From: CAWAND01 sp963807065
GTDB lineage: Bacteria > Chloroflexota > Anaerolineae > Anaerolineales > E44-bin32
Length of the DNA: 64,000 nt
Direction of reading: 5' to 3'
Assembly: GCA_963807065.1 (NCBI GenBank)
Contig: CAWDZQ010000004.1
Location: 558,001 to 622,000 of the forward strand
Shown: positions 24,835-33,880 of the stretch, piece after piece
Layout of the letters: every line of letters begins with the position of its first letter
Position numbering within the stretch: position 1 is the first letter of the stretch
Translations under genes and position numbers: made by a program
The notes under the pieces: generated by a model
The model's input: the letters and a program-made list of their open reading frames with translations, nothing else
What the model was told of the DNA's origin: nothing
Database searches by the model: none

Positions 24835-27162
24835 CTAGTTAGCGCCTGGGCCGTCGCCGGTAGCCAGGCTCCCGTAATCGAGCACTTCCCTGGCCTGAGA
24901 TCCGCCCGGCTCCGGTCCGACAATGCCTTTCGCCTCCAACTCATCCACCAGGCGCGCCGCGCGCGTGTATCCGATCCTTAGGTGGCGCTGGAGCATCGAA
25001 ATCGAGGCCTTGTGCATCCGACGTACTAGGTCGACAGCTTCGTTGTACAGCTCGTCACTTTCATCGGCCTCCTGATCATCCCAGAGCGGTGCCTGTTTGA
25101 GGGGCGCGCCCACAGGAATCGTCGCCGCGGGCTGGGCTGCCAGCGATGGACGAGTTTGATCACCCCCCAGAACGGCATTCTTCCAGTAGCGAATCAGGCG
25201 CGCCAACTCCGGTTCAGAGACGTAGACGCCCTGCAGCCGGCGGGGTGAGGCTGCGTCCGGAGGCTGGAAGAGCATGTCGCCGCGCCCCAACAGGCGCTCT
25301 GCGCCGGGCTGGTCGAGGATCACTCGGCTGTCGATCGACGAGGCGACGGCAAAGGCGATCCGCGACGGGAAGTTGGCCTTAATCAACCCTGTCACGACGT
25401 CGACCGACGGTCGTTGGGTGGCGATCACCAGGTGAATGCCGGTGGCACGTGCCAGCTGGGCCAACCGGGTCAGCACACGTTCGGTCTCATCCGGCGCCAG
25501 CATCATCAGGTCGGCCAGTTCGTCAACGATCAGCACCAAGTAGGGCAGCGTCTTCTGGCCAGTCTGGCGCATCCTTGTGTTGTAATCCTCGATGTTGCGG
25601 ACGCCGTTCTTCGAAAAGCGACGGTAGCGTTCGTCCATCTCGCGGGAAATCCACTGCAGGGCGGGAACCACACGATCCAGATCGACCACCACCGGCGCCA
25701 GCAAATGCGGAATTCCGTTGTAGAACGTCAGCTCGACTCGCTTGGGATCGATCATCACCAGGCGCAGATCGTCAGGGGTGTTGAGAAGCAGCAGGGAGGC
25801 GATGATGGCGTTGATACACACGGATTTGCCGGACCCTGTGGTTCCAGCGATCAGCAAGTGGGGCATCTGCGCCAGATCGGCGACCGCCGGCCGGCCGGAG
25901 ACGTCCCTGCCTAGGCCGAGCTTGAGCGGCGAGTGGAGTTTTTGAAACACCGGAGATTGCATCACATCGCGCAGGGCCACCAGTGAGACCTCGGCGTTGG
26001 GCACCTCGACCCCCACAAAACCCTTCCCCGGGACCGGCGCCTCGATTCGAATGGACGACGCCGCCAGGGCCAGGGCCAGATCATCAGCCAAGGCTGCGAT
26101 CTTGCTCACTTTCACTTTCACCCGCCGGCCGCCGCGGCTCTCCTGGAAATCCGGCTCGACACCGAACTGGGTGATGGTCGGGCCGCGGTTGATCTCGACC
26201 ACCCGCGCTGGCGCCCCGAAGGACTGCAAGGTCTCTTCGATCAGCCGGGCTCGGTCCCGCTCAAAAGCCTGATCGGCTTTGCCGTCCTCCCCCGCCTCGA
26301 GCACGGCGCCCAAATCCGGCAGCGACCAGGGCGATTCAGTCGGGGCTTCGGCTTCATCGGCCTCGAAGGCCGCCGGAGTTTCTGCCTGAGCCGCCCGGGA
26401 AGATGCGCTCGCCGTGTGTGGGCTGCTGGTCGAATCCACTGAGGCACCCGACGGCGCACTGTCCACGTCGAGCTTAGGTTCCCGTCGGGCTGGTCCAGCC
26501 AACAGGCCGACCACCCAACGGACGCCGTTCAGGGCCCAGCGCACGAAATCTGTCAGGCTGCGTTCCATCACCAAGCTGGCCGCCACAAGGATCCAAGCCG
26601 CCAGCATCACGGTCGTCCCGGCAATCCCCAGGGCCCGCACAGAGCCGCCCAACAGGGCGGCGCCGAGCAAGCCACCTCCCCGTCCCGCCCGACCGACAGC
26701 AAGGGCCGAATCCAGGTGCACGACCCCGCTGGCGGCTTGAAGCAGCGCAAATGCCGTCAGGAACAACATCACCCCGCCCACTGTCTGTTCGGCACTGGGC
26801 TGCGGCAGAGGCATATCGATGTCACGCGTGATCAGCCACACGCCAAGGGCCAGCATCGCCAAGGCGGCCAGGAACAGACCCCAGCCGAAGGTCGCTTGAA
26901 GGAACCCCAGCCAGATTTGGGTCAGTGTGCCTTGATTGGGGGTAAGGAGATTGAGGAAGGTGTAGAGCGAGACCAGAATGAGGAGCACGCCGGCCAGCTC
27001 GGGTTTTCGCCCCCCGGCAACGCCGGAGATACGGGAGGCCACGCCGGAAACCAGCCTCTGAAGCACGCCGGCCAGGGTTCGGAGGATGCCACCGCCCGCC
27101 GAAGAGCGGCCGGCTTTCGAGCCGCGTCCACGGCCTGAGCTCCGCGAGCGCTTACGTGTCAC
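24835..27162 (-). CDS. ftsK: FtsK/SpoIIIE DNA translocase
   Basis: This membrane-anchored ATP-driven DNA pump clears and resolves chromosomes at the division septum. The 775-residue protein has a basic N terminus, four or five membrane helices (~45-220), an acidic/Ser-rich linker (~245-320), the alpha/beta motor with Walker A GTTGSGKSVCINAI (~441-454) and Walker B LVLIVDELADLMM, and the C-terminal winged-helix gamma domain (~690-755, MHKASISMLQRHLRIGYTRA) that reads polarity sequences. GTG 27162 is chosen because GGGGAGG lies 7 bases upstream and a TATAAT at 27190-27195 precedes it; the open frame upstream overlaps the divergent gene's promoter. Confidence 0.95.
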   Translation of the reverse strand: MTRKRSRSSGRGRGSKAGRSSAGGGILRTLAGVLQRLVSGVASRISGVAGGRKPELAGVLLILVSLYTFLNLLTPNQGTLTQIWLGFLQATFGWGLFLAALAMLALGVWLITRDIDMPLPQPSAEQTVGGVMLFLTAFALLQAASGVVHLDSALAVGRAGRGGGLLGAALLGGSVRALGIAGTTVMLAAWILVAASLVMERSLTDFVRWALNGVRWVVGLLAGPARREPKLDVDSAPSGASVDSTSSPHTASASSRAAQAETPAAFEADEAEAPTESPWSLPDLGAVLEAGEDGKADQAFERDRARLIEETLQSFGAPARVVEINRGPTITQFGVEPDFQESRGGRRVKVKVSKIAALADDLALALAASSIRIEAPVPGKGFVGVEVPNAEVSLVALRDVMQSPVFQKLHSPLKLGLGRDVSGRPAVADLAQMPHLLIAGTTGSGKSVCINAIIASLLLLNTPDDLRLVMIDPKRVELTFYNGIPHLLAPVVVDLDRVVPALQWISREMDERYRRFSKNGVRNIEDYNTRMRQTGQKTLPYLVLIVDELADLMMLAPDETERVLTRLAQLARATGIHLVIATQRPSVDVVTGLIKANFPSRIAFAVASSIDSRVILDQPGAERLLGRGDMLFQPPDAASPRRLQGVYVSEPELARLIRYWKNAVLGGDQTRPSLAAQPAATIPVGAPLKQAPLWDDQEADESDELYNEAVDLVRRMHKASISMLQRHLRIGYTRAARLVDELEAKGIVGPEPGGSQAREVLDYGSLATGDGPGAN

Positions 27163-27189
27163 GAACAGGCCTCCCCATGCGTGGCGGCG

Positions 27190-27236
27190 ATTATAGCATA
27201 GGGGGCCCGGCGTCTCAGGCAGCGCCATGCTACAAT
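27190..27236. promoter_or_regulatory. Divergent -10 boxes for ftsK and the cNMP/PH gene
   Basis: TATAAT on the minus strand (27190-27195) serves ftsK, leaving a ~20-base leader with a good ribosome site. TACAAT on the plus strand (27231-27236) ends 6 bases before the ATG at 27243, again an apparently leaderless start. Confidence 0.55.
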
Positions 27237-27242
27237 CGCCGC

Positions 27243-28919
27243 ATGTCGAGCGAGAACGTGGTTCAGGAGCTGCGGCTGGCGCATTTTCTGCGCGGCCTGA
27301 GCGAGGCCGACCTGTCTCAGCTCGCCGCCCACCTCCCATCTCACGAGTTTCAACCCGGAGAGATCCTGCTTAACCTCGGCGATCCCCTCGAGGCTGTCTA
27401 CTTGATTCTGAACGGAGAGGTGGAGCTCACGACCTACGATTCCCGTGGCGAGTCGAGGCTCGTTAACCGGCTCTCCGCCGGCGGCGTAGCCGGCCTGCTT
27501 GAGTTCTTTGCCTGGCAGTCAATCCAGACCCGCTCCACGGCCCTCACCGAAGTTTATGCCTTGCGCTGGGACCGCACAGCTTTGGCCGAGTTTCTGGCCC
27601 TTCAACCCGAGGCGCTGGCCGGCCTGCGCCTGGCCGCTCGCAGCCAACGGCTGGCTTTTCAGCTCACACTGGATTGGCTCAGCGAAGGGGAAGTCGTGGT
27701 CGGGTTGGCGCGCAAGCACCCGGTGATGCTCTTCCTGGCCGAGATCGTGCCTGCCATCTTGCTCCTCGGCGGGGTTGCCCTCGGCCTGTGGGCAGCCAGC
27801 GCAGGCGGCCTGTTCGAAGCCCTTGCCGTTATCGCCGGCATCGGGGGGATCAGCTACGGGATCTGGCAATGGGTCGATTGGCGAAACGACTACTACGTCG
27901 TGACCAACCGCCGCATCGTCCGCCTGGAGAAGATCGTAGCCCTGTACGATAGCCGCCAGGAGACACCGCTCCATCAGGTTTTGTCCGTCAGCGTGAGCAC
28001 GGATGCGATCAGCCGCCTGCTCGGTTTTGGCGACGTGGTTGTTCGGACCTACACCGGGCAGATCGTGTTTCCCGCCGTGGCCCTGCCCCGTCGATTGGCA
28101 GCCTTGATTGAGGAGCAGTGGCGCCGGCAGCAGCTGGTCCAGAAGGTGACCGATCGTCAGGACGTCGAGAAGGCGGTGCGCCAGGTGCTGCAACCCGGGC
28201 TTGCCCCGGAAACGCCAGACACGCCATCCATGGACAAAGGTCAAGATCGGCCGGCACCATCCGATCCCGAACGGGCCCCTCAGCTTGGACTCGACCACTG
28301 GGGTTTTCAGCTTCGCTTCGAGAGCCAGGGCGTGGTCACCTACCGCAAGCACTGGGCCGTCCTACTGGGACATATCGGCCTGCCGTCCCTGCTGATCTTG
28401 CTTGTCGTCGGCCTGGTCGGCGCCCGCTTAGGTACCCTGGTCTCCTTAGGCACGTCCTGGACGATGGTCGAGTACGCCGGATTGAGCTTGATCCCATTGG
28501 GACTGTGGTGGCTGTACCAATACGCCGACTGGGTCAACGATATCTACCAGGTGACGCCCACACACATTATCGACGTCTACAAGCGGCCTCTGGGGCGGGA
28601 GCTGCGCAAGGTGGCGCCGCTCGAAAACCTGCTCAGCACCGAAGTTGACCGCCGCGGCCTGATCGGCATTCTGCTCAATTTCGGCGACGTCACCGCCAAC
28701 GTGGGCACTGAGGTGCTGGATTTCGAGGGCGTTTTTAACCCGGCAGCCGTTCAGCAGGACGTCGTGCGCGCCCAAGAAGCCTTCAATGCCCGGCGCCGCG
28801 AGGCCGAACGGCAGCAGCGCCAGGACGAGATGGTAGAATGGCTCAGCGTCTACCACGAACAGGTTTCAGGTCGAGATTCCGAAGAAAAGGTGCCCGAAGA
28901 ACCCGATGACTATCCGTAA
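27243..28919 (+). CDS. Membrane protein with cyclic-nucleotide-binding domain and two bacterial PH domains
   Basis: This 558-residue protein has an unusual order of parts. Residues ~15-125 form a cNMP-binding (CAP_ED) beta-roll (FQPGEILLNLGDPLEAVYLI, then a degenerate phosphate-binding cassette). Two hydrophobic helix pairs, at ~158-205 and ~375-435, are each followed by a bPH2/DUF304-type PH domain: the first starts near DYYVVTNRRIVRLEK, the second near DIYQVTPTHIIDVYKR. No DNA-binding HTH is present, so this is not a transcription factor. It may sense a nucleotide or lipid at the membrane. The C terminus overlaps def by 14 bases, so the two are co-transcribed. Its exact role is unknown. Confidence 0.85.
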   Translation: MSSENVVQELRLAHFLRGLSEADLSQLAAHLPSHEFQPGEILLNLGDPLEAVYLILNGEVELTTYDSRGESRLVNRLSAGGVAGLLEFFAWQSIQTRSTALTEVYALRWDRTALAEFLALQPEALAGLRLAARSQRLAFQLTLDWLSEGEVVVGLARKHPVMLFLAEIVPAILLLGGVALGLWAASAGGLFEALAVIAGIGGISYGIWQWVDWRNDYYVVTNRRIVRLEKIVALYDSRQETPLHQVLSVSVSTDAISRLLGFGDVVVRTYTGQIVFPAVALPRRLAALIEEQWRRQQLVQKVTDRQDVEKAVRQVLQPGLAPETPDTPSMDKGQDRPAPSDPERAPQLGLDHWGFQLRFESQGVVTYRKHWAVLLGHIGLPSLLILLVVGLVGARLGTLVSLGTSWTMVEYAGLSLIPLGLWWLYQYADWVNDIYQVTPTHIIDVYKRPLGRELRKVAPLENLLSTEVDRRGLIGILLNFGDVTANVGTEVLDFEGVFNPAAVQQDVVRAQEAFNARRREAERQQRQDEMVEWLSVYHEQVSGRDSEEKVPEEPDDYP

Positions 28920-29436
28920 GATCGTGACGCCGCCGGCGCCCGTCCTCCGCGAAAAGGCCCACAAAGTCAGGGCGTTCACGTCCGACCTTCAAAGCTTGAT
29001 CGATGACATGATCGAGACCATGCGCCAAGCTCCCGGCGTGGGCCTGGCGGCGCCGCAGGTGGGCGTCAGCCAGCGGGTGATCGTGGTGGAGTATGCCGAA
29101 GGCGGCGAGGATCCCGACGGCCCGCCGCGACCCAAGAAGCTGTACGCGGTCGTCAACCCGGAGATCACCCGCCACTCCGACGAGACCGTGTTGGGCAGTG
29201 AAGGCTGCCTGTCGATCCCCGGCTACTACGGCGAGGTGGCGCGCTACGAGTGGGTGACCGTCAAGGGCTACAATCGCCAAGGGGACGCCTTCCGGCTGAA
29301 AGCCAAGGGATGGCTGGCCCGCATTTTCCAACACGAGGTGGATCACGTCGACGGGGTACTGTTCATCGACCGGGCGACCAAGGTGTGGGAGATCGAAGAC
29401 GAAGACCACGCCCTGGAAGGCGCACCCTCGTCCTGA
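28906..29436 (+). CDS. def: Peptide deformylase
   Basis: This metalloenzyme removes the formyl group from new protein N termini. All three family motifs are present: GVGLAAPQVG (~47-56), EGCLS with metal ligand C101, and QHEVDH with H143, E144 and H147. The 176-residue length is normal. ATG 28906 overlaps the end of the cNMP/PH gene by 14 bases. After the stop at 29436 comes a TTGTGA-N6-TCACAA palindrome and then recF. Confidence 0.97.
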   Translation: MTIRKIVTPPAPVLREKAHKVRAFTSDLQSLIDDMIETMRQAPGVGLAAPQVGVSQRVIVVEYAEGGEDPDGPPRPKKLYAVVNPEITRHSDETVLGSEGCLSIPGYYGEVARYEWVTVKGYNRQGDAFRLKAKGWLARIFQHEVDHVDGVLFIDRATKVWEIEDEDHALEGAPSS

Positions 29437-29454
29437 AGCGGGCGCGGTCTGGAT

Positions 29455-29472
29455 TTGTGATGTTTCTCACAA
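29455..29472. promoter_or_regulatory. TTGTGA-N6-TCACAA operator-like palindrome (def-recF)
   Basis: TTGTGATGTTTCTCACAA is a perfect 6+6 inverted repeat with a 6-base spacer, 18 bases after the def stop and 52 bases before the recF ATG. It is the second strong copy of this element in the window. Confidence 0.6.
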
Positions 29473-29523
29473 GCTGTTCGGCTCGGCAACCTTGACCTTC
29501 CGCCTGCCTGCCCGGGACGATGC

Positions 29524-30735
29524 ATGCAGCTCACCCATCTCTCCCTGACCAATTTCCGTAACTTCGTGCGGCTCGAGACCGGCGCCGAGCCGGGTGCCAC
29601 ACTGTTGTTCGGCGCCAACGCGCAGGGAAAGACCAGCCTGCTGGAGGCGGTCTACTATCTGACCTCCGCTTCCTCGCCCCACACATCGTCAGATCGACAG
29701 CTGATCAACTTCCTGGCCCTCAAGGAGCCGACGCCGTATGCGCGCATCGTGGCCGAATTCCGGCGCGCCGAGCGCCTGGGCCGGATCGAGATCCGTCTTT
29801 CGGTGGAGCCCGACACCACCTCTTTCGATGGTCGTCTCAAGAAAGAGGTCCTGATCAACGGCGTCAAGCGCAAGGTGGGCGAATTGGCGGGCGCCTTCAA
29901 TGCGGTGCTCTTCCTTCCGCAGGACTTGAAGGTCGTCGAAGGATCGCCTGGGGACCGCCGCCGGCATCTGGACGCCACGCTGTCTCAGGCCGATCCTATC
30001 TACGCCGAAAGCTTGGGCCGTTATGTCCGCTTGCTTTCCCAGCGCAACGCGCTCTTGAAGCAGATCTCGGAAAGAGGCTCACGCGCGGCTGAATTGTCCT
30101 ATTGGGATGAGCAACTGACGGAGCAGGCGGCGACCCTGATCCGCAGCCGAGCCCTCGCCTTGCGCGAGCTGGAAGCCGGGGCAGGGCCGGTGCATGGCGA
30201 GCTCACCCGAGGCCAAGAAAGATTGCGGCTGATCTACCAGCCAGGCTATGATCCGCTGCCCCAGCCGCCGGGCCAGATGGGCTTGAAGATCGACACCCCG
30301 GTGGACCGTACCGGACTGTCGCGCGACGACATCCAGCAGGGGATGCTCGAGGCCCTGGAGCAGGGGCGCCAAGAGGAGCTCGCCCGCGGCGTGACGCTGA
30401 TTGGGCCGCATCGGGACGACGTACGCTTTCAGATTAACGCCCTCGACCTGCACACTTACGGCTCGCGTGGACAGATCCGAACGGCGATGCTGGCGCTCAA
30501 ACTGGCTGAAGTGGGGTGGCTCAAACAGCGAACGGGGGAGTGGCCGGTCTTGCTGCTTGACGAAGTGTTGGCCGAGTTGGACAGGGCCCGCCGGGAGGAT
30601 CTGCTGACCCGGATTTTGCAGGCCCAGCAGGCCATCCTCACCAGCGCCGACCTGGAGATGTTCAGTTCGGAGTTTCTGGCCGGGGCCACGGTCTGGCAGG
30701 TCAGCGCCGGCCACCTCACCCCTCGTCCGGCGTAG
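29524..30735 (+). CDS. recF: DNA replication and repair protein RecF
   Basis: This SMC-like ATPase helps load RecA at gapped DNA during replication-fork repair. It has Walker A GANAQGKTSLLEA (~30-42), the RecF signature (LFLPQDLKVVEGSPGDRRRH in the middle), GPHRDDVRF (~293-301) and Walker B LLLDEVLAELD (~340-350). The 403-residue length is usual. It begins MQLTHLSLTNFRNF, the typical N terminus, which supports ATG 29524 although the ribosome site is poor. In many genomes recF lies beside dnaA/dnaN; here it follows def and is convergent with rsmG, with no terminator in the 18-base gap. Confidence 0.96.
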   Translation: MQLTHLSLTNFRNFVRLETGAEPGATLLFGANAQGKTSLLEAVYYLTSASSPHTSSDRQLINFLALKEPTPYARIVAEFRRAERLGRIEIRLSVEPDTTSFDGRLKKEVLINGVKRKVGELAGAFNAVLFLPQDLKVVEGSPGDRRRHLDATLSQADPIYAESLGRYVRLLSQRNALLKQISERGSRAAELSYWDEQLTEQAATLIRSRALALRELEAGAGPVHGELTRGQERLRLIYQPGYDPLPQPPGQMGLKIDTPVDRTGLSRDDIQQGMLEALEQGRQEELARGVTLIGPHRDDVRFQINALDLHTYGSRGQIRTAMLALKLAEVGWLKQRTGEWPVLLLDEVLAELDRARREDLLTRILQAQQAILTSADLEMFSSEFLAGATVWQVSAGHLTPRPA

Positions 30736-30753
30736 CCCGCCTCGGTTCGCTCC

Positions 30754-31488
30754 TCAGTTGTTCGAAAGTGGCCGCTTGGCGGGAACCCCGGGCCGCCGCG
30801 GGTAGCCCTCCGGCGTGGCGGCGATCTTGTCAATCAAGACCAGATAGCGCGATTCAGCCACGGTGGGAAGCTCGATGGGCCGCAGCTGGCGCACATGCCC
30901 GCCCAGACGCCGAATGGCGGCATCGGCGGCGTGCACTTCGGCCGGCCCCGTCTCGCCTTTCTGGGCGATCACCACACCGCCGATACGGGCCAGCGGCAGA
31001 AGGTACTCCGACAGCACGGGCAGCGAGGCCACCGCTCGGGCAACCACCCAATCGTAAACTTGACGGTGCACCGGATCGTTGCCCAGGTCCTCCGCCCGGC
31101 TGTGCACGACGTCCACCGCTTCCAATTTCAAGCCGGCGACGACGTGGCGGCAGAACTGGACCTTCTTGTAGGTCGATTCCACCAGAACGACTTGCAGCTG
31201 TGGGCGGAGGATTTTCAACGGCAATCCGGGGAACCCCGCGCCCGTACCCACGTCTATCAACCGGTCACCGCGGTTCAGGTCCATGGCCAGCAGGCAAGTC
31301 AGCGAGTCGACGAAGTGCTTGACCTCGATCTCACCCGGAGCCGTGATCGCCGTCAGGTTGACCTTCTCGTTCCAGGCAAGCAGGGCGTCGGCGTACCATT
31401 GGAAGGCTTCCAACTGAGCCTGGGTCAGGCGCAGGCCCAGGACTGACTGCACACTGTCTTGGAGCAAGGACGTCGCCAGCACAGGCAT
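30754..31488 (-). CDS. rsmG: 16S rRNA (guanine-527-N7)-methyltransferase
   Basis: RsmG (GidB) methylates N7 of G527 in 16S rRNA using SAM; its loss gives low-level streptomycin resistance in other bacteria. The 244-residue protein has the SAM-binding motif DVGTGAGFPGLPLKI (~80-94), VESTYKKVQF in motif II and VVARAVASLPVL. ATG 31488 begins 2 bases after the asparaginase gene's stop, so the two form an operon. Upstream in-frame codons would overlap that gene. Confidence 0.95.
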   Translation of the reverse strand: MPVLATSLLQDSVQSVLGLRLTQAQLEAFQWYADALLAWNEKVNLTAITAPGEIEVKHFVDSLTCLLAMDLNRGDRLIDVGTGAGFPGLPLKILRPQLQVVLVESTYKKVQFCRHVVAGLKLEAVDVVHSRAEDLGNDPVHRQVYDWVVARAVASLPVLSEYLLPLARIGGVVIAQKGETGPAEVHAADAAIRRLGGHVRQLRPIELPTVAESRYLVLIDKIAATPEGYPRRPGVPAKRPLSNN

Positions 31489-31490
31489 CC

Positions 31491-32528
31491 TCAACCCGCA
31501 CCCAGGCTGAAGCAAGGCTCGACGCGCCCGACGGCCAGGCCAGCGGCGTTGATTATCTCCTGACGGCCAAATGGAGGCCGGTCGAACAGTTTCTCGCCCC
31601 CCCTAACCCCGAGTTGCTGTAGAAGGCTGAACACCAACACGGCTTGCGCCCTGAACCCCAGGTCCCCGTCACTGATCTTGGCGGCCACGCCCAAAGCCTC
31701 GCCGCCTGCACTTGCTTCGGCGCGGATGGCCAGACCCTGATACCCCTCGGCTCCGCCCTTGGACAGGACACCCGGCAGCGCGCTCATCAGCACCGTGTCC
31801 AGCAGGCCCTCGCCGGAGACCAGGACCGGGTAGGCAGTCATCGCATCGAATATACGTTCACACGCCGTGGCACGGTGCTGGGGCAGCTTGTGTGGCCCAG
31901 CCAGCCGTGCGTAGGCAGTCGCCGCCGCTCGCAGCGGCAAGGCGAAGTTGGGCGCTGAACAGCCATCTGTTCCAAGCCGGAAGTCGGCCTCGCCGATGTC
32001 CGCCATCGCGCCCAGCGCGGCCAGGATTTGCCGCTGAACAGGGTGGTCGGGCGAGAGGTAGGTCGTAAGGGGCGCGCCCAATTGCTTGGCCAAGGTCAAC
32101 ATACCGGTGTGCTTGCCGGAGCAGTTATGGCGATTGGGAGTCGCCCGTCGGCCCTCGGCCTCCAGCCGGAAGGCGGTTGCCCGATCCAGTGGGGAGTGGG
32201 TACCGCACTGCAAATCCGACTCTTCGAGGCCGACTTTGGACTGAATGCGCTCCACCCCCCGCACGTGTGCGTCGGTGCCCGCGTGCGACGCACAAAAGAG
32301 GGCCAAGTCCTCGCCCGTCAGTCCGAAGGCCTCCAGTGCGCCGGATTCGACCAGGGGCAGGGCCTGAAAGGGCTTGGCCGATGACCGCATGAACGTCACG
32401 GTTTCGGGATCCCCCCAACTGGCCAAAACTTGCCCCGAGGCATTAGCCACGGCGATCGCCCCGAAGTGCACCGACTCTTCCACGCCCCCTCGAGTGGCCC
32501 GGACGACAGGTTCGTATGCGTTCTTCAT
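31491..32528 (-). CDS. Asparaginase (Asparaginase_II family)
   Basis: This 345-residue protein belongs to the asparaginase II family described from Rhizobium etli, unrelated in sequence to the E. coli enzymes. It should hydrolyse asparagine to aspartate and ammonia in the cytoplasm. Family landmarks are RSSAKPFQALPLVESGA (~48-64), CASHAGTDAHV (~79-89), NCSGKHTGML (~133-142) and GTDGCSAPNFALPL (~187-200). Conserved Ser/Lys pairs in the first and third motifs are candidate catalytic residues. It is followed at 2 bases by rsmG. The ATG at 32528 has a TCCTTATG-type upstream with AAGGAG on the coding strand nearby (minus-strand GACTCCTTATGAAG context), which is adequate. Confidence 0.9.
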   Translation of the reverse strand: MKNAYEPVVRATRGGVEESVHFGAIAVANASGQVLASWGDPETVTFMRSSAKPFQALPLVESGALEAFGLTGEDLALFCASHAGTDAHVRGVERIQSKVGLEESDLQCGTHSPLDRATAFRLEAEGRRATPNRHNCSGKHTGMLTLAKQLGAPLTTYLSPDHPVQRQILAALGAMADIGEADFRLGTDGCSAPNFALPLRAAATAYARLAGPHKLPQHRATACERIFDAMTAYPVLVSGEGLLDTVLMSALPGVLSKGGAEGYQGLAIRAEASAGGEALGVAAKISDGDLGFRAQAVLVFSLLQQLGVRGGEKLFDRPPFGRQEIINAAGLAVGRVEPCFSLGAG

Positions 32529-32555
32529 AAGGAGTCGTCTATGCTCGCTGGAATA

Positions 32556-33392
32556 TCATTCTTCGACGGGGTGGTCACGTCGAAACAGGCGGATCAAGCC
32601 GGACTTCAGGCGGAAGCGGCACAAGTCCCAGCGGGCTGAGGTCACCTTGAAATCGTTCATAAGCTCCCCGGCAGCAGCCTCTGCCGAGGCGTCGATGTCA
32701 TCAGCATCGAGCATATGCTCAAGCCGGACTGGCACCTTTCGCAAGAAACGGGCCATGTCATTGATGACATCCCGGTCGACCAGCCCATCCCGGCCGCTTA
32801 GTATCTTGTAATCTTCAAAGGGAGAGGCGCGCAGTACATCTAGGGCCTCAAGCCAGGGTTCGATTTCACAATAGCCGAGGAACGGTGGCTCACCCACAAC
32901 GACGGTATCGCCCACGAACACCACGCCGCGATCTTCGAGCACCACCCACACCGATCCCGGTGTAGGTCCGGGCTGATGGCGCAGGCGGACCAGTTGGTCG
33001 CCCAGATAGATGAGCAGCGTATCTCTGAACGTCAGGTCCGGGGTGAGGCGCGTCATTCCCGTGACGCGCTTGATGCGGTCAACCTCCGAGCCTACCGGCT
33101 GGCTGGCGCCCTTAAAGGTGTCCGGAAGGCGCAACACGGCGTCGGCTGTGGCGTTGTGTGCCGCGCGCGGGATCTCGATGTTGCGGGAGGCAAGCACGCG
33201 GTCCGGATGCTGGTCAAGGACCGCCAGGTAGCGTGGCTTGCCGAGTTCACTGATCTGACCCAACCATTCCTTGGCATCGTCGGCGCGCAAGGGAAAGTCA
33301 ACCAGGAGCACCTCGCCGTCCCCGGCAATGGCCCCAACCGTCAACGCTGGGTAGGCATTTTCGATGGTGATGCCGGAGAGAATGGTCCGCAC
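32556..33392 (-). CDS. Metallo-beta-lactamase-fold protein with degenerate metal site
   Basis: The 278-residue protein has the MBL alpha-beta/beta-alpha fold pattern, but the key motif HxHxDH is reduced to DQHPDR near residue 60. A His in RHQPGPTPGSVWV (~140) and an Asp in FVGDTVVVGEPP (~160) remain, and the last His motif reads SGRDGL. With most ligands lost, it may bind one metal weakly or be non-catalytic. Its C-terminal ~70 residues are helical. It precedes the asparaginase gene on the same strand, 27 bases away. The substrate is unknown. Confidence 0.75.
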   Translation of the reverse strand: MRTILSGITIENAYPALTVGAIAGDGEVLLVDFPLRADDAKEWLGQISELGKPRYLAVLDQHPDRVLASRNIEIPRAAHNATADAVLRLPDTFKGASQPVGSEVDRIKRVTGMTRLTPDLTFRDTLLIYLGDQLVRLRHQPGPTPGSVWVVLEDRGVVFVGDTVVVGEPPFLGYCEIEPWLEALDVLRASPFEDYKILSGRDGLVDRDVINDMARFLRKVPVRLEHMLDADDIDASAEAAAGELMNDFKVTSARWDLCRFRLKSGLIRLFRRDHPVEE

Positions 33393-33422
33393 GATGTCTC
33401 CTTGCGGTCAGATTTGCTTGGT

Positions 33423-33880
33423 TTATGCAAGTGGGAGCGTGAAGGTGAAGGTTGACCCCTTCCCCTCCTGGCTTTCCACCCAGATCGTACCCCCGTGCGC
33501 CTCGACAGCCAGGCGACAGAATGCCAGCCCGAGGCCGAGTCCCTTGGGCCGCCCTTCGCCGTGGATACGGGCAAACTTGTCGAAGATAGCCTGCTGATCC
33601 CGGGGGGAGATGCCTGGGCCAGTGTCGCTCACGCTGACGGCCACCATCCTGTTGTCGTCGGTCTGAGCGGCCGACACGGTGATGTTCCCTCCCGAATGAG
33701 TGTATTTCACGGCGTTCTCGAGCAAGTTGATCACGACACGCCGGACCATCTCAACGTCACATTGGATGTCCGGCAGATGGCGCGCCAGGTTGAAGCGCAA
33801 AGTGTGGCCTTTGGCCTCGGCCACTGGATGCACCTCTTCCACTGCCTCGGTGATGACGGCGCCCAGCGAAGTAGAATTCT
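33423..33880 (-). CDS. C-terminal part of GAF-PAS histidine kinase (HATPase domain, out of frame)
   Basis: This segment carries the ATP-binding domain of the kinase whose first part is at 33757-35505. The N-box is NLLENAVKYT, the G1 box DTGPGIS and the G2 box GLGLGLAF, so the catalytic site is complete. The reading frame joins the upstream part near 33871-33880, where one surplus base separates ...EAGQAVLHKEF from TSLGAVITEAVEE. The end ...GSTFTFTLPLA is a normal kinase C terminus. Without a correction or slippage, no functional kinase is made. Confidence 0.85.
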
